Assembly (NCBI RefSeq): GCF_014489575.1
Contig: NZ_CP060789.1
Span: 3,658,001 to 3,722,000, forward strand
From: Tessaracoccus defluvii
Lineage (GTDB): Bacteria; Actinomycetota; Actinomycetes; Propionibacteriales; Propionibacteriaceae
Reading direction: 5' to 3'
DNA length: 64,000 bases
The notes beneath the pieces were generated by a model. That model had not been told where the DNA came from. It searched no databases and saw only the letters and a list, made by a program, of their open reading frames with translations. The position numbers were made by a program, and so were the translations under genes. Shown here piece after piece: positions 43,284 through 51,478 of this stretch; the first letter of the stretch is position 1, and each line of letters starts with the position of its first letter.

Positions 43284-44786
43284 CTATGGGCACCGGTTTT
43301 GTGGTGCTTGTGCGGGTGCTGAACATGACCACGACGACTGAAGTGAGCCCGAGGATCCAGACCGCGGCGATGAGGAGGCCCCCGTTTCGTCGAAGGTGTC
43401 GGTGAGGCCGGTGTCGATGAGGACGAGGTAGGGCCCGTAGCCCGGGAGGAACGCTGCGGCGCCGGGTGGTTCCAGCCGCAGCATCGGGCTCTGCGTGATA
43501 CCGAGATCCAGGAAAGGGATGACGAATGCGATCAGTACTCCCGTGACGCGTCCAAGGAGGAATCCGAGGCACATCCCCAGCAGTGCGTAGACGGCTCCGA
43601 TCAGTAAGGTGCCGGCGATGAATCCCGCCCATTGACGGGCCGTGAACACCATGGCCGTGATTGTCAGGGATGCGGCCGCTGCGACGAGGACCGCGGCTGC
43701 GACCTCCTTGATGCGGCCGACCAGCAGTGCGGATCGGCGCATCCCGGCCTGGACCAGGCGGCGATCCCCATCACGGTTGTTGAGGGCGATGAACAGCCCA
43801 GCCACGGCGGCCAGCGAGGCCACCGCGATCGGCGCCATGGTTCCGGCGTGCGTGTCGGGCAGCCAGAACCGCATGTCGACCTCCTGCCCGCCGTCGATCA
43901 CCCGCATCACGGAGAACCGCTCTTCGGTGATCAGTTTCGACAGCCAGATGAAGATCACCGGCACCGTTACGAGGAGGACCCAGAGGGCTGGGTTGCGTCG
44001 GTACTGTCGCATCCCCATCCGGAAGCTCTTCCCGACTTGCCCCGCCCAGCCCGGTCGATGCGAGCCGTCCGGGTGCCGAGCGTTGCGTGTCGCGCGCGTC
44101 AGGAGCAGTCCGCTCGACAGGAGGGCTCCGCCGACCCACACCAGTGCGATGGCGAGGTCGCCGAGGTTTCCCCCATGGCCCAAGGGCAGGTCCACCATCC
44201 ACAGTGTGACGAAGTGGGTGGGCATCCAGCGGGTGATCTGCACCCGGTCGGGCGAGGTGAGCGCCGGTCCGAAGAACACGTCGAGGATCCAGACGAGCAG
44301 GATCACCACCGTGCCGTTGACCTGGTCCGTGACGACCGATCCGACCGCGGCGCCGATCCCGACGTAGATGACGGCGAACATCATCGTCCCGGCCGCGACG
44401 CGGAGCGGCTCGTCCACTGCGGTGCGCAGGAACAGCGTCGCCAGGGCCGCTGTGGAGGCCAGTGCAGCGATCAGCAGGCCGGTCGACATTCTGGCGACAA
44501 CGAGGGCTGGGGCGGGGAGGCCCGCCAGGACCAGACGACGGTCCGCCGATCTCGCCTGGCCAACCTGGAAGAACATCGCCAGCGCCGCCAGGAACGCGGC
44601 GGCCCAGCCGGTGGTCGCGGTCTCGACTGCCCGGCCAGTGCCCCCCAGCAGTTTCGCGGCATCGGCCATCGGTTCCGCGGCCACCCACACGAACACGACC
44701 GGGATCAGAATCAGGACCACCAGGTTCACCGGGTTGCGGCCGTAGTCCAGGAGGAATCGGCGGGTCAGCACCCCGACCGCGGTCAT
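43284..44786 (-). CDS. ABC-2-type transporter permease, frameshifted at the 3' end
   Basis: A 500-residue frame, really two fused six-helix permease halves: the first begins MTAVGVLTRRFLLDYGRNPV and the second near FRMGMRQYRRNPALWVLLV. Each carries hydrophobic segments ending in an export-type loop. The frame ends out of phase: after VLIDTGLTDTFDETG the expected last helix (GLLIAAVWILGLTSVVVVMF) is in another frame, ending near 43243. Adding one G to the GGGGG at about 43384 repairs it. It is translationally coupled to the ATPase (overlapping by 4 bases). The substrate is unknown; copper-island placement suggests a role in envelope copper handling or export of a cuproprotein cofactor. Confidence 0.8.
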   Translation of the reverse strand: MTAVGVLTRRFLLDYGRNPVNLVVLILIPVVFVWVAAEPMADAAKLLGGTGRAVETATTGWAAAFLAALAMFFQVGQARSADRRLVLAGLPAPALVVARMSTGLLIAALASTAALATLFLRTAVDEPLRVAAGTMMFAVIYVGIGAAVGSVVTDQVNGTVVILLVWILDVFFGPALTSPDRVQITRWMPTHFVTLWMVDLPLGHGGNLGDLAIALVWVGGALLSSGLLLTRATRNARHPDGSHRPGWAGQVGKSFRMGMRQYRRNPALWVLLVTVPVIFIWLSKLITEERFSVMRVIDGGQEVDMRFWLPDTHAGTMAPIAVASLAAVAGLFIALNNRDGDRRLVQAGMRRSALLVGRIKEVAAAVLVAAAASLTITAMVFTARQWAGFIAGTLLIGAVYALLGMCLGFLLGRVTGVLIAFVIPFLDLGITQSPMLRLEPPGAAAFLPGYGPYLVLIDTGLTDTFDETGASSSPRSGSSGSLQSSWSCSAPAQAPQNRCP

Positions 44787-45454
44787 TTCGGGGTCGCCTT
44801 CCCGTCACGCAGTTCGATGATGCGGTCGAACCGCGCCTCGTCGGCGATGAAATGACTGATCACCAGCACTGCCCGCCCGGATGAGCGCCCGCGCGCGACG
44901 AGCTCCCAGAACCGAAGATAGGTGTCCCAATCGAACCCGGCATAGGGCTCGTCCAGCAGCAGGACCGCCGGGTCCGGTAGCAGAGCCAGGGCAAGATTCA
45001 GTTTCGCGAGGGTGCCCCCGGAGAGCCGGTCCGCCCGCTCGTGCGCGTATCGCCCAAAGTCAAGTTCCTCGTACAAGGTCCCCTGCGCCCGGAGCCGCTC
45101 ATCCCGGCTCATCCCGTAGGCCACCGCGAATAGCTCGAAATGTTCATCGCGCGTCAGGCGCTCGAACACCACCGGACGCTGCGGACAGTACCCCAAGGCC
45201 CCCTGCAGCTCCACGGCGCCGGCGTCGGCTGCCAACCCCCCGACCAGGATCTGCATCAGCGTCGATTTGCCCGATCCGTTCTCCCCGACCAGCCCGACGA
45301 CCTCGCCGCGGCTCAGCGACAGTGACACACCGTCGAGCACATGGTTGCGCCGCACGAACGGCCACAGCCCCTGACGATAGGTCTTGGAGATCGCGGTCCC
45401 CGCGAGGACCACGTCCGCTCGAACGCCATCAGAAGAGGCGCCGCTTGAACCCAT
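44783..45454 (-). CDS. ABC transporter ATP-binding protein
   Basis: About 223 residues from ATG 45454 (MGSSGASSDGVRADVVLAGT); in-frame extension to 45532 is possible but poorly coding. Motifs are Walker A GENGSGKST, Q-loop LGYCPQRP, signature LSGGTLAKLNLALAL, Walker B VLLLDEPYAGFD and the switch His in VISHFIADE. It belongs to the drug/ABC-2 exporter group and powers the permease whose start overlaps its stop. A CsoR-type operator at 45586-45601 and a response-regulator-type site at 45647 lie upstream, so this pair is the second copper-controlled unit. Confidence 0.85.
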   Translation of the reverse strand: MGSSGASSDGVRADVVLAGTAISKTYRQGLWPFVRRNHVLDGVSLSLSRGEVVGLVGENGSGKSTLMQILVGGLAADAGAVELQGALGYCPQRPVVFERLTRDEHFELFAVAYGMSRDERLRAQGTLYEELDFGRYAHERADRLSGGTLAKLNLALALLPDPAVLLLDEPYAGFDWDTYLRFWELVARGRSSGRAVLVISHFIADEARFDRIIELRDGKATPK

Positions 45455-45585
45455 GTCGATCACCGCCTTCGAATCCCATGTGACTTTCACGCACCCGCCA
45501 GTGGGCTTCGCCAGACCGCCACAAGGGCCCATTCCTCAACGACCCGAGCCGTGGTGTGTCGGGTGACCCGTGGCGGCGCCACGAC

Positions 45586-45601
45586 ACCCCCAAGGGGTAT
45601 G
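45586..45601. promoter_or_regulatory. CsoR-type operator upstream of the ABC genes
   Basis: ACCCCCAAGGGGTATG, on the minus strand CATACCCCTTGGGGGT, has the C-tract/G-tract symmetry of CsoR sites. It lies upstream of the leftward ABC operon. Confidence 0.55.
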
Positions 45602-45646
45602 TCATCAGGGTAGGCACGCTCTAGTGCGGAGATCACCGTCAGGGGG

Positions 45647-45662
45647 TCAGGCTTCGGTCAAG
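45647..45662. promoter_or_regulatory. Operator-like site 4 upstream of the ABC operon
   Basis: TCAGG (45647) and TCAAG (45658) at 11-base spacing. It is a near duplicate of site 2 upstream of copA over about 32 bases (with one base fewer after TCAAG). Confidence 0.5.
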
Positions 45663-45711
45663 TTTCCGGGCCTTACGGCCGCGACACCTCGTCCGGGCTG
45701 GGGACGGGGAT

Positions 45712-45727
45712 CTTGACCAAACCTTGT
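45712..45727. promoter_or_regulatory. Operator-like site 5 upstream of the Lgt gene
   Basis: CTTGA (45712) and CTTGT (45723), the minus-strand form of the TCAAG half-site at 11-base spacing, about 100 bases before the rightward gene at 45829. With site 4 it makes a divergent control region. Confidence 0.5.
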
Positions 45728-45828
45728 CCGGGTCCTGCTCGTTGCTTGACGTGACCGGTTCAGACTGGGCACTGAGGCCGCGCGGTCACGTCGTGCGCCT
45801 GGAACTTCTTTGACGATGGGAGTGGGCT

Positions 45829-46626
45829 GTGTGGCCTGAGGTGTTCTCGATATTTGGTGTAGGGATCCAGTCCTATGGGCTGAGTAAGGCGCTGGCGCTG
45901 CTGGTCGGCGCGTATCTGCTGGGTCGAGCGTTCACGCGGATCGGCTACGACAAGGACTTGGCGCACTCGATCGCGTTGTGGGCGACAGTGTGGGGATTCG
46001 TCGGCGCCAAGGTGTACTACCTGATCGCGAACTGGGACAACCTCAGTTGGCACCTGTTCGGCGGCTCGGGGTTCGTCTGGTACGGCGGCCTGATCGCGGG
46101 GGCGATCGCGGTGATCGTGATGACCCGACGCCACGACCTCCCCCTTGGACGGGTGGCGGGCGCGATGGCGGCCCCGCTCTCGGTGGCCTACGGCATCGGC
46201 CGGATCGGCTGCTTCCTCGCCGGTGACGGCACGTACGGCACACCCACCGACCTGCCCTGGGGGATGGCGTTCCCCAACGGGGTGGTGCCGGTGAACGTGC
46301 CGGTGCATCCCGTCCAGCTGTATGAGGCCGCCGGCGCCTTCCTGATCGCCGGCATCCTGTGGGCGCTGGGTCGCAGGCTGCGACCGCTGGCCGTGTTCGG
46401 GTCCTACCTGCTGCTCAGCGGCGCGGCACGCCTGCTCGCCGAGGTCGTCCGGATCAACCCGCACGTCCTGTTGGGCCTCACCGAGGCGCAGCTGATCGGC
46501 ATCGTCAGTATCATTCTGGGCGTCGCCCTGATCCTGCGAGACGCCTTCCACCCCGCAGTTGCGCCCTCAGATGCTCCTGTCGGCTCCGAATCGGCCGTCC
46601 TTAGCTCTCACCCGGTCGGGAGGTGA
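45829..46626 (+). CDS. Prolipoprotein diacylglyceryl transferase homologue (accessory Lgt)
   Basis: A 265-residue integral membrane protein of the Lgt family, which attaches diacylglycerol to the lipobox cysteine of prolipoproteins. The characteristic blocks are present: SIALWATVWGFVGAKVYYLI, GGLIAGAIAVI with the preceding FVWYGG, and the signature AYGIGRIGCFLAGD (~120-132, with Cys where many have Asn), then PVQLYEAAGAFLI. The GTG start 45829 follows GGGAGTG. As it is inside a copper island it is likely a second, specialised copy serving local lipoproteins such as the DUF305 protein; the housekeeping lgt should be elsewhere. It overlaps the next gene (GTGA). Confidence 0.85.
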   Translation: MWPEVFSIFGVGIQSYGLSKALALLVGAYLLGRAFTRIGYDKDLAHSIALWATVWGFVGAKVYYLIANWDNLSWHLFGGSGFVWYGGLIAGAIAVIVMTRRHDLPLGRVAGAMAAPLSVAYGIGRIGCFLAGDGTYGTPTDLPWGMAFPNGVVPVNVPVHPVQLYEAAGAFLIAGILWALGRRLRPLAVFGSYLLLSGAARLLAEVVRINPHVLLGLTEAQLIGIVSIILGVALILRDAFHPAVAPSDAPVGSESAVLSSHPVGR

Positions 46627-47066
46627 GCGGCGCCATGGACACGATCACCGAGCCGGCCACAGCCGTGAGGGGTGGTCGCGGGTTCTGGGGTGCGCTGTGG
46701 GCCGGGACCAGGGCCACCGTCGGCGCCCTGATGGGACTGGCGCCGCACGTGATGCATCACATCGGCTTCCTGGCCGGGGCCGCGTTCCTGACCGGGTTCC
46801 TCGGCAACTCGCTCCTCTATGTGGTCGGGTTGCTGCTGAGCATCCCGCTGCTGCGACGGCTGCGTCGCCGATTCGGCACCCGGAAGGCCCCCGCGATCGG
46901 GGTCGCGGTGTTCACCGCCCTGTTCGCCCTGTCCGCGTTCGTGATCGGGCCACTGTTCAACCCCGCCACCCCCAACCAACCAGACACGCCGTCACCGGCG
47001 GCCTCCGCCAGCGCGTCCGGCACCGAGGACCACGAGGGGCACCACAGCGCCTCGCCCACCCCATGA
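46623..47066 (+). CDS. Hypothetical membrane protein of the copper operon
   Basis: A 147-residue protein with a His-containing first segment (LMGLAPHVMHHIGFLAG), a second helix (LLYVVGLLLSIPLL) and a third (AIGVAVFTALFALSAFVIGP), then a Ser/Pro/Ala-rich tail ending in a His cluster (DHEGHHSAS). It starts at the GTG overlapping the Lgt stop, so the two are co-translated. Similar small membrane proteins are seen in mercury/copper loci, but I do not recognise a named family. A metal-binding role is suggested by the APHVMHH motif. Confidence 0.65.
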   Translation: MSGAMDTITEPATAVRGGRGFWGALWAGTRATVGALMGLAPHVMHHIGFLAGAAFLTGFLGNSLLYVVGLLLSIPLLRRLRRRFGTRKAPAIGVAVFTALFALSAFVIGPLFNPATPNQPDTPSPAASASASGTEDHEGHHSASPTP

Positions 47067-47101
47067 TCAACACCACAATGAAATGAAAGGAAACCAAGCA
47101 C

Positions 47102-47392
47102 ATGTGCAATCACGAGCATGGACACCAGCACGGGAACCAGCAGGAGGCAGGCTGCTGCGGCGGTCACGCCGGCGGCGGTCAGGGTGGGGGCCATCACTGT
47201 CAACATGACGTGGTGGCGGGCCCAGGCGACGAGCTGGTCACCTGCACGGTCCGCGGGACCAGCACGCTGAAGTCCACCGCCGAGGCGGCGGGACTGTTCC
47301 GCGACGTCGAAGGCCAGCGGTTCTACTTCTGCTGCCGACGTTGCCAGGACCTCTTCGACGCCGAGCATCTCGCCAGCAACCCAGCCGCCTAA
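47102..47392 (+). CDS. Cys/His-rich YHS-type metal-binding protein
   Basis: A 96-residue protein. The N-terminus is a dense metal-binding tail (MCNHEHGHQHGNQQEAGCCG, then GGGHHCQHDV), followed by a YHS/TRASH-like domain: VTCTVRGTSTLKSTAEAAG and FYFCCRRCQDLFDAEHLAS, with Cys ligands at the expected first strand and CCRRC. GAAAGGAAAC precedes the ATG. It is a likely cytosolic copper buffer, third in the rightward operon. A terminator hairpin follows at 47437. Confidence 0.75.
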   Translation: MCNHEHGHQHGNQQEAGCCGGHAGGGQGGGHHCQHDVVAGPGDELVTCTVRGTSTLKSTAEAAGLFRDVEGQRFYFCCRRCQDLFDAEHLASNPAA

Positions 47393-47436
47393 CCCCGCCA
47401 GGTACGGCGTTCGCGCCAACCAGGGCAACCGACGAA

Positions 47437-47469
47437 GCGCCCGCCCAGCCACAACGGCTGGACGGGCGC
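47437..47469. terminator. Bidirectional terminator between convergent copper genes
   Basis: GCGCCCGCCCAGCC (47437-47450), loop ACAAC, GGCTGGACGGGCGC (47456-47469): a 14-bp stem with one mismatch between the YHS gene and the convergent DUF305 gene. Confidence 0.75.
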
Positions 47470-47494
47470 CTCATCGCTTGCACGCCTGGGTTGG

Positions 47495-48148
47495 TCAGAG
47501 GCTGGTGAGCATCTCCTGCATCTCGGTGATCTCAGTCTGCTGGTCGGCGATGATCTTCTCCGCCAACATGAGAGCATCCGGGTTCTGCCCCTCGGCCAAC
47601 TGCTGCTCGGACATCCCGATCGCACCCTCGTGGTGGGCGATCATGGCCTCGAGGAACGCCTGATCAAAGTCGGCGCCGGACATGCCGTCGAGTTGGGTCA
47701 TCATCTCCTCCTGGCTCATTCCGTTCATGTCCATGCCGCCCATGTCCATGCCGCCATGCCCACCGGGGGAGACATCTTCACCCCAGGCGCTGAGCCAGGC
47801 GGTCATCTCCTCGATCTCCGGGCCCTGGGCCTCGGCGATCCGCTCCGCGAGGGCCACGACCTCGGGGGATTCGGCGCGTTCGATCGCCAGCTGAGACATC
47901 TCGATGGCGCCCTCGTGATGGATGATCATCATCTGCGCGAACGTGGTGTCCTGGTCGTTGTGGTCGGCGGACACCTCAGATGAGGCGCTCGCCGACGCCG
48001 ACTCGGACTCAGTGGCCGTGGCGGAGGTGCTGCCTGTCGGGGAGGTGGTCGCCGCGGGGGGAGTGGCGCCCTGGTCCGCGCAGGCCGCCAGGGTGGCCGT
48101 CAGGACCAGCCCCGCCAAAGTGGCAGTGATCCGCTTAGTGCGTGTCAT
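47495..48148 (-). CDS. DUF305 lipoprotein, copper-associated
   Basis: A 217-residue exported lipoprotein: signal MTRTKRITATLAGLVLTATL and lipobox cysteine at ~23, a Ser/Thr/Ala linker, then two DUF305 halves (FAQMMIIHHEGAIEMSQLAI and FLEAMIAHHEGAIGMSEQQL), each with the paired-His helix of this ferritin-like fold. Between them is a Met/Gly-rich loop (MDMGGMDMNGMSQEEMM) well suited to Cu(I). DUF305 proteins commonly accompany copper systems and are thought to bind copper outside the membrane. An 11-base-spaced operator-like array lies 67-104 bases upstream, just past the kinase stop. Confidence 0.85.
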   Translation of the reverse strand: MTRTKRITATLAGLVLTATLAACADQGATPPAATTSPTGSTSATATESESASASASSEVSADHNDQDTTFAQMMIIHHEGAIEMSQLAIERAESPEVVALAERIAEAQGPEIEEMTAWLSAWGEDVSPGGHGGMDMGGMDMNGMSQEEMMTQLDGMSGADFDQAFLEAMIAHHEGAIGMSEQQLAEGQNPDALMLAEKIIADQQTEITEMQEMLTSL

Positions 48149-48214
48149 GAAAGATGCTCCATTCCTGGCCGACGGGGGCCGCCGGTCCTAACGTCGAGGC
48201 TATGAACGATCAGC

Positions 48215-48252
48215 TCAAGAGCCAACCCGTGTAAGGTCAAGAATCGATCAAG
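48215..48252. promoter_or_regulatory. Operator-like array 6 upstream of the DUF305 lipoprotein
   Basis: TCAAG at 48215, 48237 and 48248: spacing of 22 and 11 bases, keeping the same helical face. It overlaps the stop of the histidine kinase and lies upstream of the leftward DUF305 gene. Confidence 0.55.
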
Positions 48253-49376
48253 ACCCGCTCAGGTGCTGGCGCGGTGGGCAGGTGCAGGGTGAAGATCGAG
48301 CCGTGTCCGGGGCCGGGGCTGGCGGCTGTCAGTGAGCCGCCGTGAGCCAGGGCGAGGCTGCGGGCGATGGTCAGCCCGATCCCGGAACCGCCCGCATCGC
48401 GGGCCCGTGCCGTGTCAGCGCGGTAGAACCGGTCGAACACCTTGGCGATCTGGTCGGGGGTCAGGCCATCGCCGGTGTCGGTGACCGTGATCACCACCTC
48501 GTCCCTGGACTCGCGTGCACTGATGTGCACGATCCCGCCGGTGGGGGTGTGCCGCAGCGCGTTGTCGAGGAGGTTGCCCAGGATCTGACCCACCCGCTGC
48601 GGATCGGCTGCGATGAGGCCCGGGTCCGAGTCCGCAGATAGCGTGACTCCCTTGGCCGCGTATCGGGTGGCGACGGAGGCGACGGCGGGCTCGATGAGGT
48701 CCCAGACCGGCTGGGTCTGGGTGTCGAGGGTGAATCGGCCTTCCTCGGCGCGGGATACGTCGTCGAGGTCGGCGGCGATCTTCTTGAGCCGGGCGGCCTG
48801 GAGGGTGAGCAGCTGTTGGCTGTCGTGGTCCCAGGGGACCACGTCATCGATGACGGCCTCCAGCTCAGCGGTCAGGGTGGCCAGGGGCGTGCGGAGCTCG
48901 TGTGCCACGTCGGAGAGAAGCCGCCGTCTGCTGGTCTCGGTGGAGTCCAGGCGGCTCGCCATGTCGTTGAATGCGTCGGCGACGGCGTTGAACTCGGGAC
49001 TGGTCGCGGTGTCTGGGACGCGCGCCTTGTAGTCGCCTGCCTCGACCAGGGCCGAGGCGGCGGTCAGCTGCTCCAGGGGGCGGCGGAGCCGCCTGGTCTC
49101 CAGCCAGGCCAGGCCGATAGCCAGCGTGAGTGCCACCACCAGTCCGATGCCCAGCGATCTGACGCCGGCCTCCAGGAACGCCTGCTCCACATGCCCCATC
49201 TCGGCGGTTCCGTCCAGGTGTCCCAGTTGCTGCAGGTGCTCGTGGAACAGCGGAGGCCCGACCACCACCGCGACCAGGGCCGCTGTGATCACACCGACCG
49301 CCACCACCAGCGCCTGGGTGAGGAAGGTGCGGGTGCCCCACCGCATCCGGCCGACGTAGCCTCTGAGCCGCATCAT
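48237..49376 (-). CDS. Membrane sensor histidine kinase, CusS/CopS-like
   Basis: A 379-residue kinase. Two membrane segments (~18-40 and ~73-93) flank a short extracytoplasmic loop containing His and Met (FHEHLQQLGHLD, then EMGHVEQ) that could bind metal. HAMP follows (LRRPLEQLTAASALVEAGDY), then the H-box SDVAHELRTPLATL (His159), N-box NLLDNALRHT, and G-boxes DTGDGL and GGSGIGLTIA. The start ATGATG at 49376 overlaps the regulator stop (ATGA). Sensing of periplasm-side copper is inferred from location and loop composition. Confidence 0.85.
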   Translation of the reverse strand: MMRLRGYVGRMRWGTRTFLTQALVVAVGVITAALVAVVVGPPLFHEHLQQLGHLDGTAEMGHVEQAFLEAGVRSLGIGLVVALTLAIGLAWLETRRLRRPLEQLTAASALVEAGDYKARVPDTATSPEFNAVADAFNDMASRLDSTETSRRRLLSDVAHELRTPLATLTAELEAVIDDVVPWDHDSQQLLTLQAARLKKIAADLDDVSRAEEGRFTLDTQTQPVWDLIEPAVASVATRYAAKGVTLSADSDPGLIAADPQRVGQILGNLLDNALRHTPTGGIVHISARESRDEVVITVTDTGDGLTPDQIAKVFDRFYRADTARARDAGGSGIGLTIARSLALAHGGSLTAASPGPGHGSIFTLHLPTAPAPERVLIDS

Positions 49377-50080
49377 CCTCCTGCTCCCATCCGGTATCCG
49401 ACGCCGCGGACGGTGAGGATGTAGCGCGGTTCCGTGGGGGGATCGTCGAGCTTCTTGCGCAGGTTCGCCACATGGACGTCGACGACGTGATCGTCGCCGA
49501 CCCAGCCGGCGCCCCACACCGCGTCGATGATCTGGCGACGACTGAGCGCCACGTTGGGTCGAGCTGACAGTGCGTCGAGGATGTCGAACTCGGTGCGGGT
49601 CAGCCCCACCTGCTGGTCGTCGACCCAGACGTCGCGGCCTTCCGCGTCCACCCGCAGCCGTCCGAACTCGCGCGGCGCGGCCGGCTGTGTGCCGTGGGCC
49701 TGGCGGCGCGGGCGTCTCAGCACGGTGTTGACGCGGGCGACCAGTTCGCGGGGGCTGAACGGTTTGGTCAGGTAGTCGTCGGCGCCCACCGACAAACCGA
49801 TCAGCTTGTCGACCTCGTCGGCCCGGGCGGTCAGCATCAGGATGTAGCAGTCGGAGAACAACCTGATCTGGCGGCACACCTCGATCCCGTCAATGCCAGG
49901 CAGACCAAGATCAAGAATGATCACGTCGGGATCCAGCTCCTGCGCCGAACGGACCCCGTCCGGGCCGGTGTAGGCCAGGGACGTGTCAAACCCCGCCTTG
50001 TTCAGGTAGGACGCGACGATCCCCGCCAGCGGGCGCTCGTCATCGACCACCAACACACTCGACCTGCGGGGCTCAGCCAT
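49373..50080 (-). CDS. OmpR/PhoB-family response regulator of the copper island
   Basis: A 235-residue regulator from ATG 50080 (MAEPRRSSVLVVDDERPLAG). The receiver has VVDDE, phosphoacceptor Asp57 in VIILDLGLPG, MLTARADEVDKLIG and the conserved Lys in DDYLTKPFS. The C-terminal winged helix reads LTRTEFDILDALSARPNVAL and DVHVANLRKKLDD with RGVGYRM. It is coupled to the kinase. OmpR-family proteins bind tandem half-sites about one helical turn apart, which matches the TCAAG-N6-TCAAG arrays found in eight intergenic spaces from 39.6 to 53.3 kb, including one upstream of this gene. Confidence 0.9.
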   Translation of the reverse strand: MAEPRRSSVLVVDDERPLAGIVASYLNKAGFDTSLAYTGPDGVRSAQELDPDVIILDLGLPGIDGIEVCRQIRLFSDCYILMLTARADEVDKLIGLSVGADDYLTKPFSPRELVARVNTVLRRPRRQAHGTQPAAPREFGRLRVDAEGRDVWVDDQQVGLTRTEFDILDALSARPNVALSRRQIIDAVWGAGWVGDDHVVDVHVANLRKKLDDPPTEPRYILTVRGVGYRMGAGG

Positions 50081-50150
50081 ACAGCCATTATTGCCACACG
50101 CCCACACGCCCACCCGCCAACCTGCCTCGATCGACCTCTCCGGGGGTGTT

Positions 50151-50177
50151 CTTGGCCGAACCTTGACCCCGCCTGAA
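50151..50177. promoter_or_regulatory. Operator-like array 7 between regulator and thiol-relay genes
   Basis: CTTGG (50151), CTTGA (50162) and CTGAA (50173) are minus-strand half-sites at exact 11-base spacing, centred in the divergent space between the response regulator and the gene at 50212. It may serve autoregulation and the rightward operon. Confidence 0.55.
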
Positions 50178-50211
50178 CCGTTCCCTGATCTACAGGGTTG
50201 AGGCTGGAAGG

Positions 50212-50514
50212 GTGAACGAGATCCCGGCACCTGCCTTGGCGGCCGCCCCGACCGATGTGGTGGACGTCACCCTGGTCACCACCCCGGCCTGCCACTTCTG
50301 CGACGACGCCCACCAGCGCCTCCACGCCCTGGACCGCGCAGGACTGCTGCGGCTGACGGCGGTCGCGGCGGAGTCCCCGCGAGGTCAGGCCCTGATCGCC
50401 GAGCACCGGCCTGGGAGTTTCCCGCTGACGCTGGTGGCGGGCAGCTTTTTCCACGCCGGCCGCATTCCGCGCGGCAAACTCGCGCGGCTCGTCGACCACC
50501 TGGGTGCCCGCTGA
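50212..50514 (+). CDS. Glutaredoxin-like thiol protein
   Basis: A 100-residue protein with a thioredoxin-fold N-terminus: VTLVTTPACHFCDDAHQRLH contains the CxxC redox pair (Cys27, Cys30), and GSFPLTLVAGSFFHAGRIPR provides the cis-Pro strand. It starts GTG/ATG-like at 50212 behind GGAAGG and ends one base into the next gene (overlap at 50514). It is likely a thiol carrier in the rightward thiol-relay operon with CcdA and a TlpA-like protein. Confidence 0.75.
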   Translation: MNEIPAPALAAAPTDVVDVTLVTTPACHFCDDAHQRLHALDRAGLLRLTAVAAESPRGQALIAEHRPGSFPLTLVAGSFFHAGRIPRGKLARLVDHLGAR

Positions 50515-51478
50515 TGGGCGCCGACCTGCTCAGCGCCGGCGGCATCCTGGCGGCCTTCCTCGCCGGCGGGGTGGCGCTGTTCGCCCCGTGCTGCATCGTG
50601 TTCCTCGCCCCCAGCTATCTGGCCGCGGCCGCGAAGAACCGCCGCTGGAGACTGATCCCGCTGACCTTCGTGTTCGCCGCCGGCCTCGCGCTCGTTCTGG
50701 TCCCCATCACGATGGGCGTCAGCCTGATCGCCGGCGCCATCGCCAAGTACCACGTCGTTCTCTACTGGGCCGGCGGCCTGTTGATGATCGGACTCGGCCT
50801 GCTCGCGTTGTCGGGGCGATGTGGTCCATGCCGTCGTTCCTCCGCGCCCCCGATACCGCCCGCGGTGACACCGCCACCTTCTTCAGCCTCGGCGTGTTCT
50901 CCGGCATCGCCTCCAGCTGCTGCGCACCCGTCCTCGCCGGGGTGATGACCCTGTCGGCGCTGTCGGGCTCGCCCGTGGGTGGGCTGGTGCTCGGTCTGGC
51001 CTACGTGTTCGGGATGGTGATCCCGCTGTTCGTGATGGCGCTGCTGTGGGACAAACGGCCCGAAAGGATGCGCCGCCTCCGCGCCAAGCCCATCCGGATC
51101 AGCCTGGGGCGCTTCACGCTGGCTACCAACACCGTCAACCTGCTAGTCGCCGTCGGGTTCGTGATCATGGGCATCCTGGTGATCGGCCAAGCCGGCGCCA
51201 CCGAGATGACCGGTGCCGACGCCCCTCTCGTGGGCATGGGCGCCTGGCTCTCCGAGGTCTTCGCCTGGCTGATCGCGATCACCGCCCCCATCCCCGAAAC
51301 CGTCCTCGGCCTCGCGCTGCTCGCCCTGGTGGCCGTGTTCGTCGTAGCCACCCTCCGCGACCGCCGACACGCCCAACCAGTGGCCTCGGCCCACGAATGC
51401 TGCGACACCGAAACCTCACAGACCCCTGCGCCTGAGGAGACCGGCGCACCGACCATCCCCTCCCAGGAGCCCCGATGA
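50514..51478 (+). pseudogene. CcdA/DsbD-like thiol-electron transporter, one frameshift
   Basis: The first frame (ATG 50514) reads GGVALFAPCCIVFLAPSYLA with the CcdA cysteine pair near the membrane and continues to LLMIGLGLLALSG. The second frame takes up at about 50818 (MWSMPSFLRAPD) with SLGVFSGIASSCCAPVLAGV, the second cysteine-bearing helix, and four more helices to 51478. One missing base in GGGGCGATG (GGGGCGGATG would be continuous) explains the break. CcdA passes electrons from cytosolic thioredoxin to outside thiol proteins, here probably the TlpA-like protein encoded next (4-base overlap). Intact function depends on whether the break is real. Confidence 0.8.
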
